A stretch of 64,000 nucleotides of DNA from Oscheius dolichura. Lineage: Eukaryota > Nematoda > Chromadorea > Rhabditida > Rhabditidae. Under the pieces are notes generated by a model that made no database searches, was not told where the DNA came from, and saw only the letters and a list, made by a program, of their open reading frames with translations. Positions within the stretch are counted from its first letter, which is position 1. Each line of letters starts with the position of its first letter. Shown piece after piece: positions 10,261-20,493 of this stretch. The stretch is taken from positions 8,122,001 to 8,186,000 of the forward strand of contig OW051496.1 of the NCBI GenBank assembly GCA_932521035.1, in the 5' to 3' direction. The position numbers and the translations under genes are program-made.

Positions 10261-13200
10261 GTGGAACGAGGAGGAGATCTCCTTCCATTCGGAGTGCGCA
10301 CACCGACCCCGTCCGAGGCCAGGCGGTCCCTCAAATAAAACTGGGATAGAGCTTTTTTTCTTGCTCGGTCCTACTTCTTCTTCTTTTCAACTTATCTCTC
10401 CCCTCTGTTCCGCCGTCCTCCGATTGGGGTCAGTCGCGTTGCGTACGCGATTGCGGCTTCAACTGATTCACTGCTGATAACGACTTCCTTCTGTACAGTT
10501 TTATTACAGTTTTATTGCCATTTTTTAGTTCTTCGCCTAATTTTGCCCTATTCCTAAAATAAATGTCAGGGTGAGTATGTAAACAAGCGGCTCCAGCTGG
10601 TCTGAGTCATAATATATTGCCTGATCCGCGACGGGGGCGTCCTCCCCGGTCAGTTCATTGATTTCAGCCCGGCCCAGGCCAGCCTGACCCCGTCGATCGG
10701 GACGAGAACTTCTCGGGCAATTTCAATGCTGCTTATTGCCTTTCTCTTTTCCTGGTTCGCCTGACAGTTCGGCATTTTTCTTTGACCTTACCCAGAGGAA
10801 AGGAATAACAGGGGGTCGGCCAGCCACAGAGAAAACAATCCGATCTTTAATCATACCACTTTTTATCTCCCTCCCCAATGACCGTTCTTCTTGTCATTTC
10901 CGGTGAATATTCACGAGACTCTTAACACTCTCATATCTTAATCTCTCCTCATGGCGCCGAACATCGGCCTGTACCAGCTGTGACCTTTGCCGTTGTTTTA
11001 AACTCCAAACTGCAAGGGGAAAATTGTCGCTATGGGAACTTCCGACTTCTTCGATAACAGCTGGCAGTACTTTTCGGGCACTATGCCCAGTTATCAGGGA
11101 ATGCTGCCCACGTGCGAGTTCTGTTTGCTTCGGCACTTAAAAGGGACACAGAAATGGCTGTGGGAAGTCTGTGAAAAGGACCTGATTTATTGGTTTCGGC
11201 CTCTTTAAATAGCCCTTTTTCTGCGGAACAATTCCATTGATTTGGAATTGCCGAAACTGCTGATATCATTCCTCTAGAGGGTCGTCTTCCCCGAGATGGA
11301 CTGCCTGTTCCTCTAACCAAATTGATTCCTCTCCTCCTTCAACTTTCGACCCACCCTCCCCCTCTGCCTAAACGTGTTCCCCCGGCTGTTCTTTTTCAAA
11401 GGTCATATTGGTTTCCCCTTCTTCTTCTCCTTCTCACCTCCTCCCGTAGGCGTGTGTGCACTCCTCCACCCCGGCTGGTGTTATGCCATTTGTACACACA
11501 TGGGCGTCTCTGTTGATCAACGGAGGGGGATTGTCGTCGCCTCTGTTTTTTGTACTCTAGCCTTTTCTGTATACCCCGTTTGGCCTGTTTTGATCACGCC
11601 GTTTTGATTGACTTTTTATCGATAGAGGGGAGAAAATTCAATTTCTGTCCTGCATTTTTCCATTTTCAAGGGGGTCTGCCCTCTCGGTCGGACAAATTCG
11701 TGCCGTCAAACTCCCTCCTCCTTCTCGACTTTGGACTAATCACGGCTAATTTTCCACCCCCAAAGACACATTTCTATGTCATCAAAAGGCCCAAGGTTTC
11801 GTAATTATTTAGCCTCTTTTCTGGGTCCGGAAGTCTCCTCTACTTCCTTTCCTAGTGGGGGTTCCCTTTCCCAGGAGGACTCCAAACCAGAGTGATATTT
11901 GACCCATGGGCCGTGTTATTGCACCATTGGAATAAACATCACTGCATACCTTTTTTCTTTTCTTTTTTTGCCAAAGAAACTCCCTACAGTCTCCTTATTT
12001 TTCATTTGTAGAGCTAAAAAAGAGTTTGTCTATGGAGATTACCTTTGGCAGCCGTTGAATCAAGGTTTAACTCAGGTCCAGTAACTTTTCCTTCAAATAA
12101 CCCTTCTTTCTTGTTTCACATCAAAAGCTACGCTTTTATTTAAAGTGGATAACGTTCATTTACAGCCAAACATCTGTTAGCTAGCCACCAAATGATCCTC
12201 CCCCCGTCCTCCACCACCCCGGGGACAGTTTTCTCCAGTCTCCCCAAGGATGACGAGACCAGAGGCATTGATAGTGTTTTCTTACCATCTTATTTTTGTT
12301 TACATCCTATTTTCACCCCGTAGAATCCATTCTACCTACGCTTTTGATCTTGTCACTTCGAGTTAGACTCATCCATGCCGCCGTCGTCGGCCGTCTCCTC
12401 CCGGTCTCGTCCTCCTACTTGTTTATCAAATTCTCCCCTTTACCCTATCGCCCTCGTCATCCCCCGGATTCCTTCTCTTATTCATCCTCTCTGACTCATT
12501 TTGTCCTCTTCTATTTGTCTCCTGTCCCTCCTCATCCAGTAAACGAATCCTCATATTTGCCGAGCATTGTCTCCTCCTTTTTTGAGTGATTTGGGGGGTG
12601 GCAGGCTATACAATTACAACCAGCTAGAAATAGCTGTTATTTTACTTGAAAAATAAGGGGTAAACCCGAATTGTGGCCGATATTTTTAGAGAGGGAAAAG
12701 AGAAAAGCAATGCCGTCGATTCTAATCGGCCATCCATCAAAAGCTGCGGGTACAAGGTCAATGGTAAGCAAGTTCCAGCTAGACTCCCTGCTGCCTTTTC
12801 GGGGCAGGCGCCATTATTTGTCATTTTTATGATCTATACAGCTAGCAAACAATATAGAACGGATACATTTTACTATATTTCAATAATTCCTAGCATTTAT
12901 TAGTCATCCCAGCTGGAAATTTCCATTAATTCGGCGGCATTGCTAGAAGAAGGCGCGTCACTTCACTATATCGCTTTTTAATCCCGAAAACTCAAATTTT
13001 CTAGAAGCGAAACAGAAAGATTGCGTTGAAATGATGGAAAATAAGCAGAAAAATCAATGATTAATGAAAAATCATCCATCCGAATGTTCTAGGGACAGCC
13101 TTTTCTTACAAACTTTGTCCAGAGATTCTCTCAGCAGCGGCCAGGCGGCTGAATCTCCACGGCGCTTGTTCGTCTCCATTTTCTTACTTTTTACCGGTTC

Positions 13201-13765
13201 TATACGGTTTCCTCTATCTTTAGATACCTTTTGTAAGAGTATTTATTGTCTTCAAATGAGTCTTTCCCCAATTGGAGAGCTTATCTTCCCACCCTGCCGC
13301 TCCCTTCCCCCTCTATTCTCGTTGGACACCAAAAAGGGCTGCAATCTTTATTCTACCCATTTCCCAGTCTTTCTACCTTATTATAATGGTTTATATGACA
13401 AACTTTTGCACAAGAAAGAGGTTAAAAGTGGTGATAATTTCGAAAGATGACGTCTAACACCTTTGCTATTGACTGCGGCAGAGACTACTTGACATTGGGA
13501 CTCCACTTGGAATCCTCCCCCATCCTCGCCACCTCATCTTCTGTCTATTTTTTCTGTCTCCCCAAGTACTTCCCTCTTTTGAGACAATTATCGTTTTAAC
13601 ATCTCTCTTAAAAAGAAGAGAACCCGCTTGTGACGTCCTAATTTGTCGTATTTACCCTCTCGGTCTCTCTCCGTTGCCCAGTTTCTCTTCTCTTCCCTCT
13701 CGCCTCCAATCAATCTGACCATTCTGAAATATAGGAAAAGAGCAACCGGGAAAAAGCTCGTCCGA
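10261..13765. other. Gene-poor 3.4 kb stretch
   Basis: No convincing multi-exon gene is seen. Two weak signals are worth recording. An ORF of 58 codons at 11032-11208 begins MGTSDFFDNSWQYFSG and ends in a Trp/Cys-rich tail. An exon-like piece at 12012-12075 is flanked by TTCATTTGTAG and GTCCAG and reads AKKEFVYGDYLWQPLNQGLT. The rest is CT-rich, with short ORFs lacking protein-like composition. Confidence 0.4.
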
Positions 13766-16700
13766 ATGAAGGAGAGGCGCCGCTTCCGGGCCCAGAACTT
13801 CGACAAGATCCGGAAGTCCTGTATCTCCCGAGGGCAGCTCTTCGTGGATACGTATTTCCCGCCGACGAATGCTTCTCTCTTCCTCGATCAGGCCCGATCC
13901 TCCGACATCGTCTGGAAACGACCAGCTGTGAGTTAAAGGCCTCTTTTTATGTAGTGTTGAAGTTTAATGCTCTCAAAGATCAGGGGAGCATTTCCCAAGG
14001 TTTTCCCGAGATGATAAAAGAAAGACGAGGCATAAGAGGATTCTAGTCATTCTAGTCTGCTTCCTCAGGGTGAATTTGACCAGAGAACGTGATCACTACA
14101 TTGGCTTTAGCCTGTTCCAGCTGGCTATGGGCTTCCCCTCCCCTCACGTGGGGGAAAGTACCATCACAGAGAGAAAATGGCTAAGGCACTGGCCGGGAGG
14201 TTCAACCACTGGGAATGGCCATCCATGGTTAGGAGCCATAATCTCCAAGGGCGGAGCTGCTCTAGCCCAATCGTCACTCTGTGTGCATGACCTCAGAAAG
14301 AGGGACAAAAAGATCAAGTGCCCTGCCCAAAATCGGGAAGTGTCCATAAGATGAACGTGAAGTGATTGGCTTATTTTCAATTGCCAAGCCAGAAAGTCAA
14401 GGCTCCGTTCGAAATTTCGAGTCGCCTACACTCGGAGACCCAATTGCCCGTTTTTTTCTTCTTAAAAAACAGTACAAGATATTTCAGGAGATCCATTCGG
14501 ATCCCCATCTATTCGTGGAAGGAGCCTCTGCCAATGATGTAACCCAGGGAATTCTCGGGAACTGCTGGTTCGTCAGCGCCTGCTCGGCCCTTACTCATAA
14601 CCAGCACCTCATTGACCGGGTTTGTTCTTCTTTCTATCAAAATAATGCCCATATTCAGGTGATTCCAAATTCAAATGACCAGGAATGGTCGTCAAAACGT
14701 GCCTACGCGGGGATATTTCGATTCCGTTTTTGGAGATTCGGTCAATGGGTCGAGGTGGTGATAGACGACCTCCTCCCCACCAGACACGGCAAACTGATAT
14801 TCGCCCGGTCAAAGACCCCGAATGAATTTTGGTCTGCCCTGTTGGAAAAGGCTTTCGCCAAGTATGTTCTCGTCTTTTTCGTCGAATTCCCCCGATTTCA
14901 GACTCTACGGCTGCTATGAGAACCTCGTAGGTGGCCACTTGTCCGACGCGCTGCAAGATGTCTCCGGCGGAGTGGCGGAGACCATCAACGTGGAGAAATT
15001 CCTCAATTCTGTGGGGATTGGCGGCCAGCAGACACTGTTCAAAACGGTTAAGGAGGCCTTCGACAATGAGGCTCTGATTGTGGCAGCCATTGCGGTAGGC
15101 CTTTCCCTTGTTCCTTATCCAATTTGGAGAATGATTCCAGGCCAAGACGAAGGAAGAAATTGAACAGACACTGGATTGTGGACTGGTCAAGGGGCATGCC
15201 TACGCTGTGACGGCTGTAAAAGTCATCGATTTGGATGCTAAAAGCAGTCTCATGTACGTTTTTTACCTTTCTGAAATAATGAGGGAACTACAATGTTTTT
15301 CCTCCCATAATTTTATTTCGTATGAAATTGCTCTTTTCAGAAGCAGTTTTCTTGGCAACCAGCTCAAACAACAGCTGATTCGGTTACAAAATCCCTGGGG
15401 CGAGAAGGAATGGAACGGCCCGTGGAGTGACAACTCCCGAGAATGGGAACAAGTCTCGGAGCAGTTGAAACTGAGCCTCGGGATTACGGTAGACGAGGAC
15501 GGAGACTTCTGGATGCCGTGGGACTCTTTCGTACAATATTTCACTGATCTCTCTGTCTGCCAGCTGTTGAATACCAGTCGCTTCACCCTGTCCAAACGAT
15601 ACCACGAGCAGATATTCTACGACGACTGGACCACCAACGGGGCCAAGTCCGGAGCGCCGAATGACATGGCCGGCGGCTGTTTGAACTTCACCGCGACGTT
15701 CTGCAATAATCCACAGTACCTGTTCGAGGTGTCTCAAGACGACAGCGAGGTGATGTTCGCGTTGACACAAAAAGAACCGGGAGAAGGAGAAAAGAGGAGG
15801 GATCCTTACGTGACAATTGGGATGCATGTGATGAAGGTCGAAAACAACCGAGTCCATCGGGTACACCAGGTGGGTAACTCACAAGGGAACTTTTTCAAAA
15901 AGCGATGCGTTCCTGTGTACTGAAGTACATCATTCGATAGAGAATCAAAATTTATCTATGAATCCGAAGTTAGGAAGTGCCTAATGCACCCTGTTACGCA
16001 GCAACACATTTAGGGAAAGACTTGGAAATTTTTCAAAGAAATTTCTTTACAAAATGAAAGCAACCGCTCAAAAGAAGTGAGCCAGAAAAAATGGCAAAAG
16101 AGGCAACGGAGACCGAAATTCGGTCTGTACAACCATAGCCCAACCTTTTACGGCCAACGTTCTCCCTCACCGCACCCAAAAACTCACCAAATGCGCGCCG
16201 CGCTCGAATAATTCGACCTTGCTTTTTTTTAAATGTCTATATTGTTCAAAATTTTATGGCGGACAAGCTGGTATAGGTTATATTCCATAAGAGTAAGAAA
16301 TTGCTGAAATATAACCCAAAATAGAGTTTCTGAGGTGAACATAGTGTTTCTATCGATAACTCAGCAATTTCTTATTCTTATGGAATATAACCTATATCAG
16401 CTTGTCCACCATAAAATTCTGAACAAGACAGACATAAAACAAATAAACAAGGTCGAATTATTCGAGCGCGGCGCGCATTTGGTGAGTTTTTGGGTGCGGT
16501 GAGGGAGAACGTTGGCCACCTTTTACCTGTTGAGCCATGAAGCTGCTTGCAAATGGATGAAATTAGAACAATGATGTTCTTTTCTACAGTATGAGGAAAA
16601 TTTCACAGGGCGCGTTAGGCACTTCCTGACACCAGCGTCTTGTACAACTTTTCATTCTCTATCGAATGGAGTACTTTGTTTGGCCAGAACGCATCGCTTA

Positions 16701-17559
16701 CTGAAAAAGTTCCCTATGTCAGTTTTTGAGGAGAAAATAGACGTTTTAGCCGATGAATCCAGTCGGGACCTCGGATTATGCCAATGCTCGATCAGTGTTT
16801 CTTCATTTGAGGGGACTCGGCCCGGGAAGGTGAGTCAAGTGGTCTTTTTTGCCCAAAAATGTATAGCTGGGATCCTTACAGGGCCTCTTGGCGAGGCTAA
16901 ATCTCTCGCGGCTTTCGAACGAGGCCATAACGAGAGCCGGCCCCCAAGACCCCATCAGTTCCTCTGTTTTAGGTACATTCTCCTGCCGACCACGTTCGCC
17001 CCTCGTGAGCTCACCAACTTCATGTTGAGAATCTACTCGGATCATAAGATCCACGTGAAGAAGCTGACCAAACATGCCCCGTCCTTTGGCTTCTGTGGCT
17101 GTCGAAAGGCGAACAACGTAACGAGGATAGTCCTCCATTCGATGGAGATGCCCAGCACGTGTAGAGGTATCTCCTCTTCTTTTCATTCAACTAATCTTCT
17201 ACAGATTCCGAGATCTATGTCTGTATGACCGGGGGGAAGTCCTCCGTCCGGACACGTACAAAAAGATCAAGTGGGAACGTGGATGTGGATGAGCAGTTCG
17301 TCTTCCACAGGAGCGGAGCCCGCCAACAGTTTATCTTGGAGATATGGGAGGATAAGAAGATGATGAGGGACAAGCTGTTGGGAACGGCAGCCATTGTGGC
17401 GTTGATTGATAATGATAGCAGGTGAGAAAGGGGAGACAATGGGGATAATGGAAGAATTATAGAGATATGCAAGTGGAGGTACCATTAGCGGGGAATGCCT
17501 CGGGTCCAGCACGGGTCAAGATTACTCTGAGCGCCTTCGACGATCCAATGTATCTTTGA
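13766..17559 (+). CDS. tra-3: Calpain cysteine protease, calpain-5/TRA-3 type
   Basis: Ten exons (13766-13927, 14488-14619, 14659-14861, 14902-15094, 15141-15253, 15341-15869, 16750-16829, 16973-17166, 17205-17421, 17463-17559) join in frame to 639 residues, close to C. elegans TRA-3. The catalytic core has all three residues: Cys in GILGNCWF, His in GLVKGHAYAVTAV and Asn in LIRLQNPWGEKEWNG. A C2-like domain III (NPQYLFEV...GRYILLPTTFAP) follows, then a C-terminal C2 domain (EIYVCMTGGKSSVRT...), with no EF hands. That is the atypical calpain-5 layout. TRA-3 is a Ca2+-dependent protease acting on TRA-2A in C. elegans sex determination; whether that role holds here is unknown. Intron 1 (560 bp) and intron 6 (880 bp) are unusually long, the latter because of a foldback insertion. 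Other calpains (clp genes) differ in lacking the final C2. Confidence 0.92.
15884..16719. mobile_element. Nested foldback element in calpain intron 6
   Basis: The intron holds a long palindrome. Its outer arms (from AAGGGAACTTTTTCA at about 15885, and TGAAAAAGTTCCCT ending near 16718) share GCGATGCGTTC, CATTCGATAGAGAAT and GGAAGTGCCTAA. Its inner arms, 16148-16325 and 16336-16519, pair almost completely (GCCAACGTTCTCCCTCACCG through ATAACCTATA). The middle parts of the outer arms have diverged. It encodes nothing and lies wholly between splice sites. It is a non-autonomous foldback or MITE-like insertion. Confidence 0.75.
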
Positions 17560-18290
17560 AGTGTGTCAAGCAGAGATTATTATTATTATTTTAACCTTTA
17601 TTTAATTTTAATCGTTTTACACACAGTCACAAATGAACCATTATGTATGCCATGTATTTCTACCACTCGTCCCTTCAGCTCAAAGTGGGGGGAGGGGATA
17701 TGCCATGTTTCTTCTAGATTACTGTAGCTCGGAATATGGAGCTGTTGGTCTAAACTCGGGCAAAAAGGACTTGTTATATCCCCAAGGGGAGCACATTATT
17801 GCCACAAGGAAAACTGTAGTCCAGAGCCAAAAAGAGGGCGGCCAAGTCGAAGAGGAGAGGGATGAGCCGGGAGAATGGTACACAGACTCAGAAACGCCTT
17901 CTTGGATCCTGCGAGCCCTCTGTGAGGGTCCTTCAACTTCTGGTTGTTCTTCTAAAAATATCTTCTTAAAATCGTCTCTAATCAGGCTGGTTTTGTTTTT
18001 GCTGGCTTGATCTCAATAAGTCCAATCGCCTAGTGCCACAGTCATCGAATTTGGAAAACATATGAAGATGTTGACTCTGCCGTCGCGCGTTCTTTCCCCG
18101 GATAAAAAGCGTGGTTACAGTTTCCTGTATCGAAAATGTGTTGCATTAGATGACTTTCGCCGTAGAATATCAGCAAAAGAAGAACGAAAACAAATGAAAA
18201 AAAAGCGCCAAAAACTGTCTTGAATGCCCCAGAAAGAGTAAATTTTGAGGAAAAACTGTTTTATCCCCATTTGAGGAGGGAAATCTTATT
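17560..18290. other. Intergenic, no gene seen
   Basis: Begins with an ATT microsatellite just after the calpain stop (17577-17591). A 125-codon ORF at 17633-18010 has no recognisable features. The remainder has short AT-rich frames only. Confidence 0.35.
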
Positions 18291-18375
18291 TTTTTACAGA
18301 TAAAACGTGTTTAGTAGGTATAATGGGCACAGACAATACTAATAAAGCAGAAAGAAAAAAAGCAAAATAGAGTTT

Positions 18376-18450
18376 CGCCGAGCGGATCCGAACCCGTGAC
18401 CTCTCTATCCATGTCGCGCCACCTACCTGCTGCGCCATGGCGATCTCGCG
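18376..18450 (-). repeat. tRNA-derived SINE head or tRNA pseudogene
   Basis: On the minus strand the sequence carries a pol III A-box-like TGGCGCAGCAGG and, about 40 bp later, a B-box-like GGGTTCGGATCCG. The spacing resembles tRNA, but the acceptor stem does not pair and the B box departs from GGTTCGAATCC by a G. A tRNA-derived short interspersed element is more likely than a functional tRNA. Confidence 0.5.
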
Positions 18451-19115
18451 ATGGGACCCATTTCCCGAAAAACGGAAAGTACCGTTAGAAAGAGCAAAAA
18501 AAGTTATGCTTCCCCCCAATACATCGAAAATTTGGAAGTGGCCGTCTTGTGGCCGAAAAACAGGCAAAATGGTTTTGGCCACCAATCCGTTTGGCCGTAG
18601 CCCTCTCCAGTCAAAAGATATAAGGCATTCCGGGAACTTAGGTCCTCCCCTAAGAATTGCAAAAAATAAAGCTTCTGTAAAACATTGTTTGCAAAGTCTG
18701 TTTTCTGCTCATCATCTTGCCTTTATGATTTTTGTGGCCTTCTGCCTTCGTGGCTACTCTTGTCCGACATATACACCAACATATAAACTATTAACGAATC
18801 TTTTATTCTTTACTCTATCTACTGGCCCGTGACACGGCAATCGGCAGTGGCAGCGGCAGCGTGGTCACCGAGGTACTGAGTCCGATCCCGCTCAACTGTA
18901 TAAGGAGATCCACGGCTTGAGACTCCTTAACATAGAAGGAGACTGGGTTCGATTTAACCAGCTCTTGGGAGTAACTGCTTCCTCGTTTTTTGACGTCTCC
19001 CCAAAACTCGTTATAGCCGCCAACTTCGGGTCTTGGGGATGTTCGAATACCAAGACGTACACTAATATCAATCATTAGTTCTATTCGGAATTCCACGAAG
19101 ACAATATTATCGATG

Positions 19116-19456
19116 TCAACAAGTCTGGTTGAGATTCGAAAAGCATGGAGCACCGATATAGCTGGTATCCGCATCTCCCGTAGGCATCCATCGCGTGTTA
19201 ACCAAAATGACACCGGCTAGAAACATTCGTTAGTCTAGTGCTTCGTTGTACGTATCTTAGATTTTGTCGTAGTTAGATCGACAGAATACTTAGCCCACGT
19301 TCCATAGGGAACGTCAACCTCTGTGGCAATTTTATTGTCCAATTCAAAACATCCAAGGCTACATTTCATCATAGTTCGAGATCCAACATTCCCAAAATTG
19401 AAATGCCATACTTTTGTATAACTAGCTGGTCGGCAAAAGTTACCATAAATGGAATA
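19116..19456 (-). CDS. Small probably secreted cysteine-containing protein (5' end unresolved)
   Basis: Two minus-strand exons, 19252-19456 and 19116-19216, are joined by a 35 nt GT-AG intron (19217-19251). The protein reads YGNFCRPASYTKVWHFNFG..., MMKCSLGCFELDNKIATEVD..., and ends GAPCFSNLNQTC before TGA. Cysteines are spaced as in small secreted nematode proteins. The upstream exon probably carries a leader (an ATG frame reading MTLILPWPFLLCMTL overlaps the acceptor), but I cannot join it in frame. It is arranged head to head with the secreted protein at 19688, about 0.2 kb away. Function unknown. Confidence 0.45.
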
Positions 19457-19687
19457 CTAAGAGTCATACAAAGCAGGAAGGGCCAAGGTAGAATTAGCGT
19501 CATAGTAACTAGAAGATGTGCAAATTCTACGGAAGAATGAAATTATTGGCTGATCCCCTGAAAAAGGCCGACCAATCATAAACTTCGTCTCTACCAACTC
19601 CATTTCTACCATTTTGCCCCACACCCATCGGCTGTCTCCGCTTTCCAAGTGGGTGCCACCTTCCTTCCATCTATTTTCTTCTTCAGT

Positions 19688-20098
19688 ATGCAGCTGCTCA
19701 TCGCTGTCCTCATTTTGCTGTTCCTCCAATTGGCGGCCACAACTGCCCCAGCTACCACGGCCACTAGCCAGGAACCGTCTTCTTCTACTGTACTATATGA
19801 CGACGACGACGAGTACATGGCCCCCATCGAAGAAATCGACTGGCAGCTGATGAACGTGGCCATTGGAGCCGGCTACTGGATGGAGGACGGCAACCCGGCG
19901 GCCGGCTACGTGGCTTGGAACTGTCAGGCTCTGTGTAACTCTCATCGTCAATTTATGCAATGCTGTAATGCTATGATGGGAAGAAATCAGTCGGAATATT
20001 GGGCCATACATAATTTGTGCACGAACAACGGCCATTACAGTCAGCCGGTCCCGTGTGGAATAACAGAAGACAAATTCATAGGATTTAAGACCATTTAA
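19688..20098 (+). CDS. Small secreted protein, Cys-rich, unknown
   Basis: A single-exon ORF of 136 residues. The ATG follows TTCTTCTTCAG by one base, an ideal trans-splice position that decides this start. The protein begins with a classic signal peptide (MQLLIAVLILLFLQLAATTA) and a Thr/Ala/Ser linker. An acidic stretch (YDDDDEYMAPIEEIDW) precedes a C-terminal domain with seven cysteines (WNCQALCNSHRQFMQCC..., NLCTNNG, VPCGITEDK). AATAAA occurs at 20104-20109, right after the stop, so the transcript end is short. No family is recognised; excretory-secretory or cuticle-associated roles are guesses. Confidence 0.7.
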   Translation: MQLLIAVLILLFLQLAATTAPATTATSQEPSSSTVLYDDDDEYMAPIEEIDWQLMNVAIGAGYWMEDGNPAAGYVAWNCQALCNSHRQFMQCCNAMMGRNQSEYWAIHNLCTNNGHYSQPVPCGITEDKFIGFKTI

Positions 20099-20109
20099 AG
20101 TGTAAATAA

Positions 20110-20490
20110 AGATGTTTCTTCGACTCCTCTACCCTTTTGGAGGATAGCAAACGGCTAAAAATGAGCCTGGATCGGGTAAAGGATCACTCAGTCCGGCACC
20201 TTGACCCTCAATGAAAAGAGATCTCACGCCCATCGTCGATCATCGCGCCCAGCCGTCGCGGGACCCTCGAAAATGCGTGTTACCATCTCGAGATAACCTT
20301 GATGACCCCCTCCTGACATTGCGATAATTACTGTATTCGCTCGACTGGCGCGAAGGCCGCCGCCGCTGCCGCGCTCTCCGGAGGGGAGACCGCGATGGCT
20401 GTCTGATAGAGGCGGGGCCCCCGAAAGAGGGGGAGGTATTATTGATCTGGTAGGGGGTGTTGGTTGAAGTCTGACTCACAGCCGATCCGT
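20110..20490. other. Intergenic, upstream region of Ly6-like gene
   Basis: GC-rich, with a 79-codon Arg/Ser-rich minus frame of low-complexity composition. No promoter motif or RNA gene is identified. Confidence 0.3.
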
Positions 20491-20493
20491 CTG

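Noticed and set aside
12296..12589. 97-codon Ser/Leu/Pro-rich ORF
   Set aside because: CT-rich low-complexity DNA with no splice or start context.
15263..15866. Minus-strand ORFs over the calpain
   Set aside because: Shadows of calpain exon 6. Plus-strand catalytic and domain III motifs explain the openness.
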